64,000 nucleotides of DNA from Pseudomonas arsenicoxydans (lineage in GTDB: Bacteria > Pseudomonadota > Gammaproteobacteria > Pseudomonadales > Pseudomonadaceae). Positions 48,864 to 56,955 of this stretch are shown here, in pieces. Location of the stretch: positions 108,324-172,323 of the forward strand of contig NZ_RCZE01000001.1 of NCBI RefSeq assembly GCF_006438915.1, given 5' to 3'. The notes beneath the pieces are model-generated. The model searched no databases. It had not been told where the DNA came from and was given only the letters and a program-made list of their open reading frames with translations. The stretch's first letter is position 1. Each line of letters begins with the position of its first letter. The translations under genes were made by a program, and so were the position numbers.

Positions 48864-49235
48864 ATGGATAAGTTGATCCCCGATCCACCCATCACCCCCG
48901 AAGCTGAAGCCGAAGCCGAAGACTTACGCGCCGAGACGCTACTAAAAGACCGCGAAGCCATAAAACGCGCCCTCGACTACTACCTCGATCCCCCATCCCA
49001 ATACACCGAAAAACCCCGCCGCCCCAGCACGATGTACATGATCGCCCCGAACATGGACACCGAAAGCCTCCTGGCCCAGGCCTGCGAGTCACTGGCCTCT
49101 GCCAGCGTCATGACCAGCGATTACGCCGCTAACCTGATCGGTCCGCAGCGCAATACGGTGTTGGCGATCCAGCAGATCATCATGCTGGCGGAACTGGCTG
49201 TGAATCGCGCCTTGGATAACGTCGATCCGGCGTAG
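48864..49235 (+). CDS. DUF6124/DUF3077-type protein, function unknown
   Basis: 123 residues. The N-terminal part is acidic and proline-rich (PPITPEAEAEAED). The C-terminal half holds the family-like core NMDTESLLAQACESLASASV, then MTSDYAANLIGPQRNTVLAI and the helical LAELAVNRALD. No membrane segment or signal. Preceded by an unusually structured leader with the ribosome site in a hairpin. The family occurs in several paralogous copies per Pseudomonas genome, as I recall. Function not known. Confidence 0.8.
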   Translation: MDKLIPDPPITPEAEAEAEDLRAETLLKDREAIKRALDYYLDPPSQYTEKPRRPSTMYMIAPNMDTESLLAQACESLASASVMTSDYAANLIGPQRNTVLAIQQIIMLAELAVNRALDNVDPA

Positions 49236-49260
49236 TAGTTCAAAGACCGCGTTATCGTTC

Positions 49261-49352
49261 TTCGCGAGCAAGCCCCACATTTAACCGAGATCCTGCATGA
49301 GAAGGCGGTCGAATGTGGGAGCGGCGGTGCGACGATTCGACTTGCTCGCGAA
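49261..49352. repeat. Divergent REP pair, GGGAGC family
   Basis: Left arm TTCGCGAGCAAGCCCCACAT lacks the CGCTC segment; the right arm TGTGGGAGCGG continues with an insert (CGGTGCGACGATTCGA) before CTTGCTCGCGAA. Confidence 0.75.
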
Positions 49353-49411
49353 GGCGGTGGACCAGTCACTACATAACCTGAGGGGTTCACCCCGGCTTCT
49401 GGCAGGCAACA

Positions 49412-49445
49412 AAAAACGGCGATCACTCCAGTGATCGCCGTTTTT
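49412..49445. terminator. Bidirectional terminator
   Basis: AAAAACGGCGATCAC / GTGATCGCCGTTTTT perfect stem with TCCA loop between the convergent DUF6124-type and SIMPL genes. Confidence 0.93.
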
Positions 49446-49462
49446 ATGTACGGACTATCAAA

Positions 49463-50179
49463 TCAAGGCATCAACACTTCAATTGCCCCATCCGCCGTCA
49501 TGCTGACCTGACTCGTGCCAGCCTCAACATCCGGTGTCACCGGCGCGGCATCCATGGCGGCGGCTTTCATCATCATCGGGCCGCGCATGTACGGTTGTGG
49601 ATAACCGTTGCTGTTCAAATTCAGGTTAACAATCTTGTAGCTCTTGCCACCCAGCGCATCGGTCGCCAGTTGCGCGCGAGCCTTGAAGGCGGTCACGGCT
49701 TCTTTAAGCAGGGCGTCTTCGCTGGCCTTGCGTGTTGGTGTGGCGATGGCGAAGTCCATGCCGCCCATTTTCAGGTCGGTGAGCAGTTCGCCGGTCAGCT
49801 TCGACAGGGCGGCAAAGTCCGAGCTCTCCAGGCGCAGTTCGGCGCGTTCACGCCAGCCGGTGATTTTCTGGCCCTTGGTGTCGTAGATCGGGTAGCTGTT
49901 GCGGCTGCCCTGGCGCAGGGTGATGTCTTTGACCTGTTTCGCCTGGGCCAGTGCTTTGTTCATGGTGGTGCTGACGTCGGCGGCGAGTTTGGCCGGGTCG
50001 GTGTTTTGGTCTTCGGTGTAGAGGGTCACGATCATCAGGTCGCGAGCCACTTCCTGGCTGACTTCGGCGCGCAGGGAAATCTGGTTGTAATGCAGCTCGT
50101 CGGCGGCCAGGGCCGGGAGGCTGGCGAGGGTGCCGGCACTCAGGGCGAGGAGGGCGGCGCTGCGGCGAAATGTGTGCAT
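49463..50179 (-). CDS. SIMPL-domain (DUF541) periplasmic protein
   Basis: 238 residues with a signal peptide (MHTFRRSAALLALSAGTLASLPALAAD). The mature part is a SIMPL/DUF541 domain, beginning ISLRAEVSQEVARDLMIV with the characteristic SYPIYD and GWRERAELRLES segments. Family members (YggE in E. coli) are linked to oxidative-stress defence. Divergent from roxS, the same order as PAO1 PA4495-PA4493. Probably a stand-alone gene. Confidence 0.88.
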   Translation of the reverse strand: MHTFRRSAALLALSAGTLASLPALAADELHYNQISLRAEVSQEVARDLMIVTLYTEDQNTDPAKLAADVSTTMNKALAQAKQVKDITLRQGSRNSYPIYDTKGQKITGWRERAELRLESSDFAALSKLTGELLTDLKMGGMDFAIATPTRKASEDALLKEAVTAFKARAQLATDALGGKSYKIVNLNLNSNGYPQPYMRGPMMMKAAAMDAAPVTPDVEAGTSQVSMTADGAIEVLMP

Positions 50180-50396
50180 GAAAGCTCCTTGGGCGGTGCG
50201 CAGGTGTCAGGTCCGAGCCTGCATGAAACCATCAGACTCTAGCTTTAATGATCCGGTTCGCACAGTTACAACTTCTATACAGATAGAGGGAGTACAGGGT
50301 TCGCAGGCTGTGGCGCTTTGCCGCACTTTTGCCTGTCAGCCCCCGTGCTTGGTTATACTCCGTGCGATCCGCCTGGAGCGCTCATCAGGAGAGCTC

Positions 50397-51659
50397 ATGC
50401 TCGCCCCCGTTCAAATCACTTCTGCCACTCGCCAGAACCTCTGGCGGCTGACGTTCATCCGCACATTAGTGCTCGCCGCCCAGGCCGGTTCCGTCGGGTT
50501 GGCCTATTGGCTCGACCTGCTGCCGCTGCCGTGGGTGCAACTGGCAATGACTCTTGGCTGTTCGACGTTGCTGTGCGTGTTCACGGCGGTTCGACTGCGC
50601 ACGACGTGGCCGGTCACCGAGCTGGAATATGCGCTGCAACTGGCCTGCGACCTGTTTATCCACAGTGCCCTGCTGTATTTCTCCGGGGGCTCGACCAACC
50701 CGTTCGTCTCTTATTACTTGGTGCCGCTGACCATCGCCGCGGTGACGTTGCCATGGCGCTATTCGGTGATTCTGTCGGGTATTGCGCTGACGATGTACAC
50801 CTTGCTGCTCGCACGGTTCTATCCGCTGCAAACCTTCCCGATTGCCCGGGAAAACCTGCAGGTCTACGGGATGTGGCTGAGCTTCGCGCTCGCTGCGGCG
50901 GTGATTACGTTTTTCGCCGCGCGCATGGCCGAAGAGCTGCGCCGTCAGGAAGAACTGCGGGCGATTCGGCGTGAAGAAGGCTTGCGTGACCAGCAATTGC
51001 TGGCGGTAGCGACGCAAGCCGCCGGTGCGGCGCATGAATTGGGCACACCGCTGGCGACCATGAGCGTGCTGCTCAAGGAAATGCGTCAGGACCATCACGA
51101 CCCGTTGTTGCAGGACGATTTGAGCGTGCTGCAGGATCAGGTCAAGCTGTGCAAGGAAACCTTGCAACAACTGGTGCGCGCCGCCGAGGCCAATCGCCGT
51201 TTGGCGGTGGAGATGCAGGACGTCACCGACTGGCTCGATGAAGCGCTGAACCGCTGGCACCTGATGCGCCCGGAAGCCAGTTACCGCTTCCAGCGGCTGG
51301 GGCAAGGCACCGTGCCGCGCATGGCGCCGCCACCGGACCTGACCCAGGCGCTGCTGAATTTGTTGAACAACGCCGCCGACGCCTGCCCCGAAGGGCTGCA
51401 AGTGACGCTGGACTGGAACGCCGAAGACCTGACCATCAGCATCCGCGACCACGGTGCCGGTGTGCCGTTGGCCATCGCCGAGCAGATCGGCAAACCGTTT
51501 TTTACCACCAAGGGCAAAGGTTTCGGCCTGGGCCTGTTTTTGAGCAAGGCCAGCGTGACACGCGCCGGCGGCTCAGTGAAACTCTACAGTCATGAGGAAG
51601 GCGGCACGCTCACCGAGCTGCGCCTGCCCCGTGTCGCCCGAGGAGACGAACATGAGTGA
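50397..51659 (+). CDS. roxS: Redox sensor histidine kinase RoxS (RegB/PrrB family)
   Basis: 420 residues from ATG 50397 (AGGAGAGCTC upstream); the frame is open to 50130 without homology. Six membrane segments (about 25-180) carry the RegB quinone-sensing loop (FSGGSTNPFVSYY). The H-box GAAHELGTPLATM (His213) is followed by the N-box NLLNNAADACPEG and the G-boxes (GAGVP, GKGFGLGLF). It senses respiratory redox state and phosphorylates RoxR, controlling terminal oxidases such as the cyanide-insensitive one. Overlaps roxR by eight bases. Confidence 0.95.
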   Translation: MLAPVQITSATRQNLWRLTFIRTLVLAAQAGSVGLAYWLDLLPLPWVQLAMTLGCSTLLCVFTAVRLRTTWPVTELEYALQLACDLFIHSALLYFSGGSTNPFVSYYLVPLTIAAVTLPWRYSVILSGIALTMYTLLLARFYPLQTFPIARENLQVYGMWLSFALAAAVITFFAARMAEELRRQEELRAIRREEGLRDQQLLAVATQAAGAAHELGTPLATMSVLLKEMRQDHHDPLLQDDLSVLQDQVKLCKETLQQLVRAAEANRRLAVEMQDVTDWLDEALNRWHLMRPEASYRFQRLGQGTVPRMAPPPDLTQALLNLLNNAADACPEGLQVTLDWNAEDLTISIRDHGAGVPLAIAEQIGKPFFTTKGKGFGLGLFLSKASVTRAGGSVKLYSHEEGGTLTELRLPRVARGDEHE

Positions 51660-52212
51660 CGATATCCAGGTTGAAGGCGAAGAACTGCCGCATTTGCTGT
51701 TGGTCGACGACGATGCAACTTTTACCCGCGTGATGGCCCGCGCCATGGCCCGCCGTGGTTTTCGCGTCAGCACCGCCGGCTCTGCCGAAGAAGGCCTGAC
51801 CATCGCCCAGGCCGACCTGCCGGATTACGCCGCGCTGGACCTGAAAATGGACGGCGACTCGGGGTTGGTCTTGCTGCCCAAGCTGCTGGAACTGGACCCG
51901 GAAATGCGCGTGGTGATCCTCACCGGTTATTCGAGCATTGCCACCGCCGTCGAGGCGATCAAGCGCGGCGCCTGCAATTACCTGTGCAAACCGGCCGACG
52001 CCGACGACGTGCTGGCAGCCCTGCTGTCCGAGCACGCCGACCTCGACACTCTGGTGCCGGAAAACCCGATGTCGGTGGACCGTTTGCAGTGGGAACACAT
52101 CCAGCGCGTGCTGACCGAGCACGAAGGCAACATCTCGGCCACGGCCCGCGCCCTGGGCATGCACCGCCGAACCCTGCAGCGCAAACTGCAGAAACGTCCG
52201 GTGCGCCGCTGA
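51652..52212 (+). CDS. roxR: Redox response regulator RoxR (RegA/PrrA family)
   Basis: 186 residues from ATG 51652. Receiver domain with LLLVDDD, phospho-Asp63 in ALDLKMDGDSG, the LTGYSS threonine region and CKPAD lysine. The C-terminal Fis-type helix-turn-helix is ISATARALGMHRRTLQRKL. RegA length and layout. Translationally coupled to roxS. The gene pair is expected to control respiratory chain and energy genes. Confidence 0.95.
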   Translation: MSDDIQVEGEELPHLLLVDDDATFTRVMARAMARRGFRVSTAGSAEEGLTIAQADLPDYAALDLKMDGDSGLVLLPKLLELDPEMRVVILTGYSSIATAVEAIKRGACNYLCKPADADDVLAALLSEHADLDTLVPENPMSVDRLQWEHIQRVLTEHEGNISATARALGMHRRTLQRKLQKRPVRR

Positions 52213-52308
52213 ACGGGCGCTGAACGATCATCGCCACCCCTCGCGATAACCCGAGCCGATCAACTATGATCGGTTCGTGTGTGTTCTTTTCTCTATCGAG
52301 CCTTATCC

Positions 52309-54036
52309 ATGAATCAGAACGCTGAATATTCCGCGGTCAACGATGCCGTGCGCGAGCAGTTTTTCCGCAAGGTCTGGGCGATGATCACGCCTTACTGGCG
52401 CAGTGAAGAGAAGGTCAAGGCCTGGACGTTGCTGATCGCCGTGATTGCCTTGTCGCTGATCAGCGTGGGGATCTCGGTGTGGTTTAACACTTGGTACAAG
52501 GACTTCTACAACGCCTTGCAAAAGAAAGATGAAGCGGCCTTCTGGCAGCTGATTCTGTATTTCTGCGCGATTGCGGCCGTGGCGATTGTGGGTGCGGTGT
52601 ACCGGCTCTATTTGACGCAGATGCTGACCATCCGCTGGCGAGCGTGGCTGACCGAGAAACACTTTGCCCGTTGGCTTGGCAACAAAAACTACTACCAGCT
52701 GGAGCAGGGCGGTTACACCGATAACCCGGACCAGCGGATTTCCGAAGACCTCAACAACTTCACTTCGAACACCCTGGAACTGGGCATTGGGTTGCTCCGC
52801 AACATTGTCAGTCTGGTGTCGTTCTCGATCATTCTGTGGGGCGTGTCGGGCAGTATTGAAGTGTTTGGTTTTACCATTCCCGGCTATATGTTCTGGTGTG
52901 TGCTGGTCTATGCGGTGGTCGGTAGCTGGCTGACGCACTTGATCGGTCGTCGCTTGATCGGCCTGAGCAACCAACAACAACGCTTTGAAGCCGACCTGCG
53001 TTTCTCTATGGTCCGGGTTCGCGAGAATGCCGAAAGTATTGCGCTTTACAACGGCGAACCGAACGAAAATCGTCGTTTGAGCAGTCGCTTCGGCATGGTC
53101 TGGCACAATTTCTGGGACATCATGAAAGTGTCCAAGCGACTGACTTTCTTTACGGCCGGCTACACTCAGGCCGCGATCATTTTCCCCTTCATGGTCGCGG
53201 CGCCGCGCTACTTCGCTGGCAAGATCGAACTCGGTGAATTGATGCAAATCAGTTCGGCGTTCGGCAATGTTCAAGAGAGTTTCAGCTGGTTTATCAATGC
53301 GTACCAGAACCTCGCTTCATGGCGCGCCACCTGTGATCGTCTGCTGAGCTTCCGTCAGGCCATGACTGACAACGAAGAACGTCAGCCGGCCATCGACGTA
53401 CAGAATCAAGGTGATGAACTGAAGATCCACAACCTCGGACTCGATCTGGCGGACGGCCGTCATCTGCTGACCAACGCCGACATGGCGGTGGAAGAGGGCG
53501 AGCGTGTCATGCTCAGCGGTCGTTCCGGCAGCGGCAAGTCGACCTTGTTGCGCGCGATGGGGCATCTGTGGCCAGCCGGCCACGGCAGTATTCGTCTGCC
53601 ATCGGCGCGCTACCTGTTCCTGCCGCAAAAGCCCTACTTGCCGATTGGCAGCTTGCGCGAGGCACTGAGTTATCCACAGGCTGGCGATACCTACCCGCAG
53701 GAACGCTACGTCCACGTGCTGGAAACCTGCCGTTTGCCACATCTTGTTGGACGTCTGGATGAAGCGAACCACTGGCAGCGCATGCTTTCGCCAGGTGAGC
53801 AGCAACGTTTGGCGTTTGCCCGGGCGCTGCTGTATGCACCGCAATGGTTGTACATGGACGAAGCGACCTCGGCGATGGATGAAGAGGACGAAGCGTCGCT
53901 GTATCAGGCGTTGATCGATGAAATACCGGGGCTGAGCATTGTCAGCGTCGGGCATCGCAGCAGCCTGAAACGTTTCCACCCACGGCATGTTCGTATCGAG
54001 AACGGCCATTTGGTGGACCAGACCGTGACCGCCTGA
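52309..54036 (+). CDS. ABC transporter permease/ATPase, SbmA/YddA-like
   Basis: 575 residues from ATG 52309. The N-terminal ABC_membrane_2 (SbmA/BacA/peroxisomal type) domain has four or five segments and the EAA-like block RWRAWLTEKHFARWLGNKNYY, then NPDQRISEDLNNFT. The ATPase domain has Walker A LSGRSGSGKSTLLRA, signature LSPGEQQRLAFARALL and Walker B WLYMDEATSAMD. A half-transporter, probably a homodimer in the inner membrane; the substrate is unknown. It follows roxR by 96 bases but need not be co-regulated. Confidence 0.9.
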   Translation: MNQNAEYSAVNDAVREQFFRKVWAMITPYWRSEEKVKAWTLLIAVIALSLISVGISVWFNTWYKDFYNALQKKDEAAFWQLILYFCAIAAVAIVGAVYRLYLTQMLTIRWRAWLTEKHFARWLGNKNYYQLEQGGYTDNPDQRISEDLNNFTSNTLELGIGLLRNIVSLVSFSIILWGVSGSIEVFGFTIPGYMFWCVLVYAVVGSWLTHLIGRRLIGLSNQQQRFEADLRFSMVRVRENAESIALYNGEPNENRRLSSRFGMVWHNFWDIMKVSKRLTFFTAGYTQAAIIFPFMVAAPRYFAGKIELGELMQISSAFGNVQESFSWFINAYQNLASWRATCDRLLSFRQAMTDNEERQPAIDVQNQGDELKIHNLGLDLADGRHLLTNADMAVEEGERVMLSGRSGSGKSTLLRAMGHLWPAGHGSIRLPSARYLFLPQKPYLPIGSLREALSYPQAGDTYPQERYVHVLETCRLPHLVGRLDEANHWQRMLSPGEQQRLAFARALLYAPQWLYMDEATSAMDEEDEASLYQALIDEIPGLSIVSVGHRSSLKRFHPRHVRIENGHLVDQTVTA

Positions 54037-54050
54037 ACACCATAAATCCC

Positions 54051-54217
54051 TGTAGGAGCTTGTGTGGTAAGAGGCTTTTGTGGCGAGGGGGCTTGCCCCC
54101 GTTGGGTCGCGGAGCGGCCCCAAAAATTCAAAACTGCTGGGGACTGCTGCGCAGTCCAACGGGGGCAAGCCCCCTCGCCACACAAGCCCACTCACCACAG
54201 GCTCACTCCTACAAGGG
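54051..54217. repeat. Nested REP structure, GTGGCGAGGGGG family with outer TGTAGGAG arms
   Basis: The inner pair (54079-54184) is TTGTGGCGAGGGGGCTTGCC with its inverse. The outer flanks TGTAGGAGCTTGTGTGGTAA and the inverse at 54185-54217 make one long imperfect cruciform. Confidence 0.8.
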
Positions 54218-54233
54218 ATAGTGGTCGTCGACG

Positions 54234-54246
54234 GTGATCGTACAAC
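54234..54246. promoter_or_regulatory. Candidate GntR operator upstream of the regulator gene
   Basis: GTGATCGTACAAC; its reverse complement GTTGTACGATCAC differs at one position from GTTGTACGATGAC in front of kdgD. It lies 53 bases before the regulator start, as expected for autoregulation. Confidence 0.55.
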
Positions 54247-54298
54247 CGCGTTGAGCTATGATGCGGTTTCAGCCGAATTTTCGAGACAGATGTTCACC

Positions 54299-55048
54299 AT
54301 GGAAAACCCGATCGACGCACCACGCCTCCCTCGCAAGCGCCGCAGCCTCGCACAGGAACTAGTGACGGTGCTGTCCGAGCAGATCCGCGACGGGCATCTC
54401 AAACGCGGCGACAAGTTGCCCACCGAGTCGGCGATCATGGATGCCCATGGCGTCAGCCGCACGGTGGTGCGCGAAGCGATTTCCCGTTTGCAGGCGGCCG
54501 GGCAGGTTGAAACCCGTCATGGCATCGGCACCTTCGTGCTCGATACCCCGAGCCCGAGCGGATTCCGCATCGACCCGGCGACGGTGGTCACCTTGCGTGA
54601 CGTGTTGGCGATTCTGGAGTTGCGCATCAGCCTCGAAGTGGAGTCTGCCGGCCTCGCCGCGCAACGCCGCAGCGACGAGCAACTTGGTTTGATGAGAGCC
54701 GCGCTGGACGCCCTCAACGAAAGCGCTTCGCATGCCAGCGATGCGGTCGCCTCGGACTTCCAGTTCCACCTGCAAATTGCACTGGCGACCGGTAACCGCT
54801 ACTTCACCGACATCATGACCCACCTGGGCACCAGCATCATTCCGCGCACGCGGCTGAACTCGGCGCGCCTGGCCCATGACGACCAGCAGCACTACATGAA
54901 TCGCCTGAGCCGTGAACACGAAGAGATTTATGACGCGATTGCCCGCCAGGATTCCGATGCGGCGCGGGCGGCGATGCGCTTGCATTTGACCAACAGCCGC
55001 GAGCGGCTGCGGCATGCGCATGAAGAAGCTGAGGCGCAGCGGGGCTAG
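54299..55048 (+). CDS. GntR-family (FadR/FCD subgroup) regulator of the sugar-diacid cluster
   Basis: 249 residues from ATG 54299; an in-frame ATG at 54290 is an alternative. The winged helix covers about 20-85 (GDKLPTESAIMDAHGVSRTVVREAISRLQ) and the FCD ligand domain about 105-240, with metal/ligand residues in SDFQFHLQIALATGNRYF and SREHEEIYDAI. Gene context (kdgD, gudP, garD) suggests galactarate/glucarate control, like the GguR-type proteins of other proteobacteria. A shared 13-bp motif precedes this gene and kdgD. Confidence 0.88.
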   Translation: MENPIDAPRLPRKRRSLAQELVTVLSEQIRDGHLKRGDKLPTESAIMDAHGVSRTVVREAISRLQAAGQVETRHGIGTFVLDTPSPSGFRIDPATVVTLRDVLAILELRISLEVESAGLAAQRRSDEQLGLMRAALDALNESASHASDAVASDFQFHLQIALATGNRYFTDIMTHLGTSIIPRTRLNSARLAHDDQQHYMNRLSREHEEIYDAIARQDSDAARAAMRLHLTNSRERLRHAHEEAEAQRG

Positions 55049-55087
55049 TTTTCCAGTCTGGAATTTTCTGGCGTCTGCTGGAATGCC

Positions 55088-55180
55088 TTCGCGAGCAAGC
55101 CCGCTCCCACAAGGGATCTTCAGTGAACACACTATGAGTGTTCACCCTCGATCAAATGTGGGAGCGGGCTTGCTCGCGAA
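55088..55180. repeat. REP palindrome pair, GGGAGC family
   Basis: TTCGCGAGCAAGCCCGCTCC and the inverse at 55158-55180, around a central GTGAACACAC...GAGTGTTCAC inverted repeat. Confidence 0.88.
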
Positions 55181-55207
55181 GGGGCCGGAAGCCTTGGTAC
55201 TAAATGG

Positions 55208-55399
55208 TCAGACTGAACGCAGGATCGACCGATCCACCCTCACCGCCAATCCAGCCACCCCAGGCTTGGCGTCAAACACCACATCCCCACGTTCATTCAC
55301 CACCGCCCGCGCAATCACCCCGCCCTTGGACAACAACTCCAGCGGCGCGCCGTTCATTGATTGGCCCGAAGCCAGTTCCAGTTTCAATTTGATCGTCAT
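55208..55399 (-). CDS. Small protein downstream of the phospholipase-like gene, function unknown
   Basis: 63 residues from ATG 55399 (AAGGAGATCCACG upstream). Begins MTIKLKLELASG, beta-rich with hydrophobic alternation and a central GGVIARAVVNERGDVVFD. No signal peptide or known motif. It starts 14 bases after the stop of the 434-residue gene, so the two probably form an operon. Confidence 0.65.
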   Translation of the reverse strand: MTIKLKLELASGQSMNGAPLELLSKGGVIARAVVNERGDVVFDAKPGVAGLAVRVDRSILRSV

Positions 55400-55413
55400 C
55401 GTGGATCTCCTTA

Positions 55414-56718
55414 TCAGGCAACGTTGCCGGTGGGTGAGTAGTCCTTGAGCAGTAAGTAAGTGCTCCAGCCCCACCAGTCGTCGACGGTGGCGGTGTCGTT
55501 CACGTTATTGACGTCCTTGCGTCGCAGCACGTTGCTGCCCTCTAGCCTGAACAGCGGCGAGAAATTGCCCGCCGGGTTCAGCACGGCTTGCAGGTCCGGC
55601 AACTTTTTCAAGGCGCTGAAGTTGCCGGGCGATGGAGCGACGCCGCTGAGGTACGCCGCGAAGATCTCATCCGCAGACAGTTGAACCGCTTGATTGACCT
55701 GCACGCGATTGGCGCTGTCGATCGCATCGAAGTAGCGTTTATCGCCGTACGCGCGCCATTGATCGCCGTTGCCGTTACGCACATTGAGGCCGAACTTGCT
55801 GTCTTCGTCGTGCATGAAGCGGGTGATCAATGAGCCCAGGTCGCTGGGTGTGACTACCGCCGCCAACTGCTTGCGCGGTACACGCAGGTGACCCGCGGAA
55901 AACAGGTCGGTCAGGTAGTGATCGGCAAAAGCATTCATCGCGTAGGCGATTTCCAGCAGTTTTGCATCACCACTGTTTTTCGCCAGCGCGGCTTGCTGAA
56001 CGGCGGCGGTGTGGCCGGCGATATAGGCTGCCAATGCCCCTTCGGCAAAATGGTCAGTATTGTTGGCGGCCAGCTTCAGATAGCGCCCCAACGGAAACAG
56101 CGCCGAGACGAAACTGCCGCCGCCGGTGATTCTGTTCCACTCCTCCGACAACGTATCTCCGAGCGCGTCATAGGCTTCATGGGGCTGTTTTCCGTCCTGG
56201 ATCGCCTGCTTCACGGCGGCGATTTCCTTTTGCATGACCCCGAGAATCAGCTTGGCCTCGGCATTCGAGGCCGGCAGCACCGCCAGCGAGTTGAATGCGT
56301 TGGAGAAGCGCTTGATTCGGTCCGCGGCGGTGGCTCCTTCGCTAATTGGTTGATCGGGAATTCCATAGAAATCACCGCCTAGCGCAACGACCTGGCCATA
56401 GGTCAGTGCCAGACCGTTGGTCAAATGCAGTTCGACCTGTGAGGCCGGGATTGCCGGGGCATCTTTGATGAAGCGCAGCAGCGTGTCATCGCCGATAGCC
56501 GTGTGTTCACCACCCTCGAACCTCAGCTGCGGCTTGCCATTCAAAGCTTTGCCGGAAGGGGAGGCGGACGGTTGCGGTGCGTGGTTGTGAGGTGTGCCCA
56601 GATGCAGCACCAGCGATTCATGGCCGCTGATGGCAATGCCATGCTCACTGAAAAGCTCATCGAAAACGGCAATGACCTGCTTGGGATTTTCTTGCAATTG
56701 AGTGCGTAGACCTGACAT
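55414..56718 (-). CDS. Zinc-dependent phospholipase C-like protein
   Basis: 434 residues. The central HYLTDLFSAGH (about 265-275) reproduces the His-x3-Asp-x5-His zinc spacing of PLC/P1 nucleases, and NTDHFAEGALAAYIAGH (about 218-235) supplies a further Asp/His pair. MHDEDSKFGLNV follows. No signal peptide is apparent, so if active outside the cell it would need another export route. GGAGCTAG precedes the start. Its promoter region carries a LexA-like palindrome. Assignment is from motif spacing, not search. Confidence 0.6.
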   Translation of the reverse strand: MSGLRTQLQENPKQVIAVFDELFSEHGIAISGHESLVLHLGTPHNHAPQPSASPSGKALNGKPQLRFEGGEHTAIGDDTLLRFIKDAPAIPASQVELHLTNGLALTYGQVVALGGDFYGIPDQPISEGATAADRIKRFSNAFNSLAVLPASNAEAKLILGVMQKEIAAVKQAIQDGKQPHEAYDALGDTLSEEWNRITGGGSFVSALFPLGRYLKLAANNTDHFAEGALAAYIAGHTAAVQQAALAKNSGDAKLLEIAYAMNAFADHYLTDLFSAGHLRVPRKQLAAVVTPSDLGSLITRFMHDEDSKFGLNVRNGNGDQWRAYGDKRYFDAIDSANRVQVNQAVQLSADEIFAAYLSGVAPSPGNFSALKKLPDLQAVLNPAGNFSPLFRLEGSNVLRRKDVNNVNDTATVDDWWGWSTYLLLKDYSPTGNVA

Positions 56719-56755
56719 TTCTAGCTCCTTGATATGTCGTAGGCAGATTTCAAAT

Positions 56756-56775
56756 AACTGTATGCATATACAGTT
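56756..56775. promoter_or_regulatory. LexA-like (SOS box) palindrome
   Basis: AACTGTATGCATATACAGTT fits CTG-N10-CAG with AT-rich centre (LexA CTGTATATATATACAG, two mismatches). It lies 38 bases before the ATG of the phospholipase-like gene. A GntR-type operator is an alternative reading. Confidence 0.5.
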
Positions 56776-56874
56776 AAATGGATCGTAGCCGAGAAATTTC
56801 CTACGTCAAGGAAAGAACCTGTCCTACATAAAAATGCAGACGGCGATGAAATGCAGTTGACGGTTATTATTTAA

Positions 56875-56887
56875 GTTGTACGATGAC
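56875..56887. promoter_or_regulatory. Candidate GntR operator upstream of kdgD
   Basis: GTTGTACGATGAC, 69 bases before the kdgD start. It matches the motif in front of the GntR gene at 12 of 13 positions. Confidence 0.55.
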
Positions 56888-56955
56888 CTACAACTCGGCG
56901 AAAGCTGAACGGTTTCCTCACACACACATACGTTGCTACCCAGGGTGTTCGAATA

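Larger units (their letters stand above)
56719..56955. other. Divergent control region of the phospholipase-like gene and kdgD
   Basis: 237 bases containing the LexA-like palindrome (56756-56775) near the left gene and the candidate GntR operator (56875-56887) near kdgD, both listed separately. The right part also has the inverted repeat AGTTGTA/TACAACT (56874-56895). Confidence 0.6.

Noticed and set aside
50130..50396. N-terminal extension of roxS
   Set aside because: The extension overlaps the divergent SIMPL gene and lacks RegB-like sequence; ATG 50397 has AGGAGAG.
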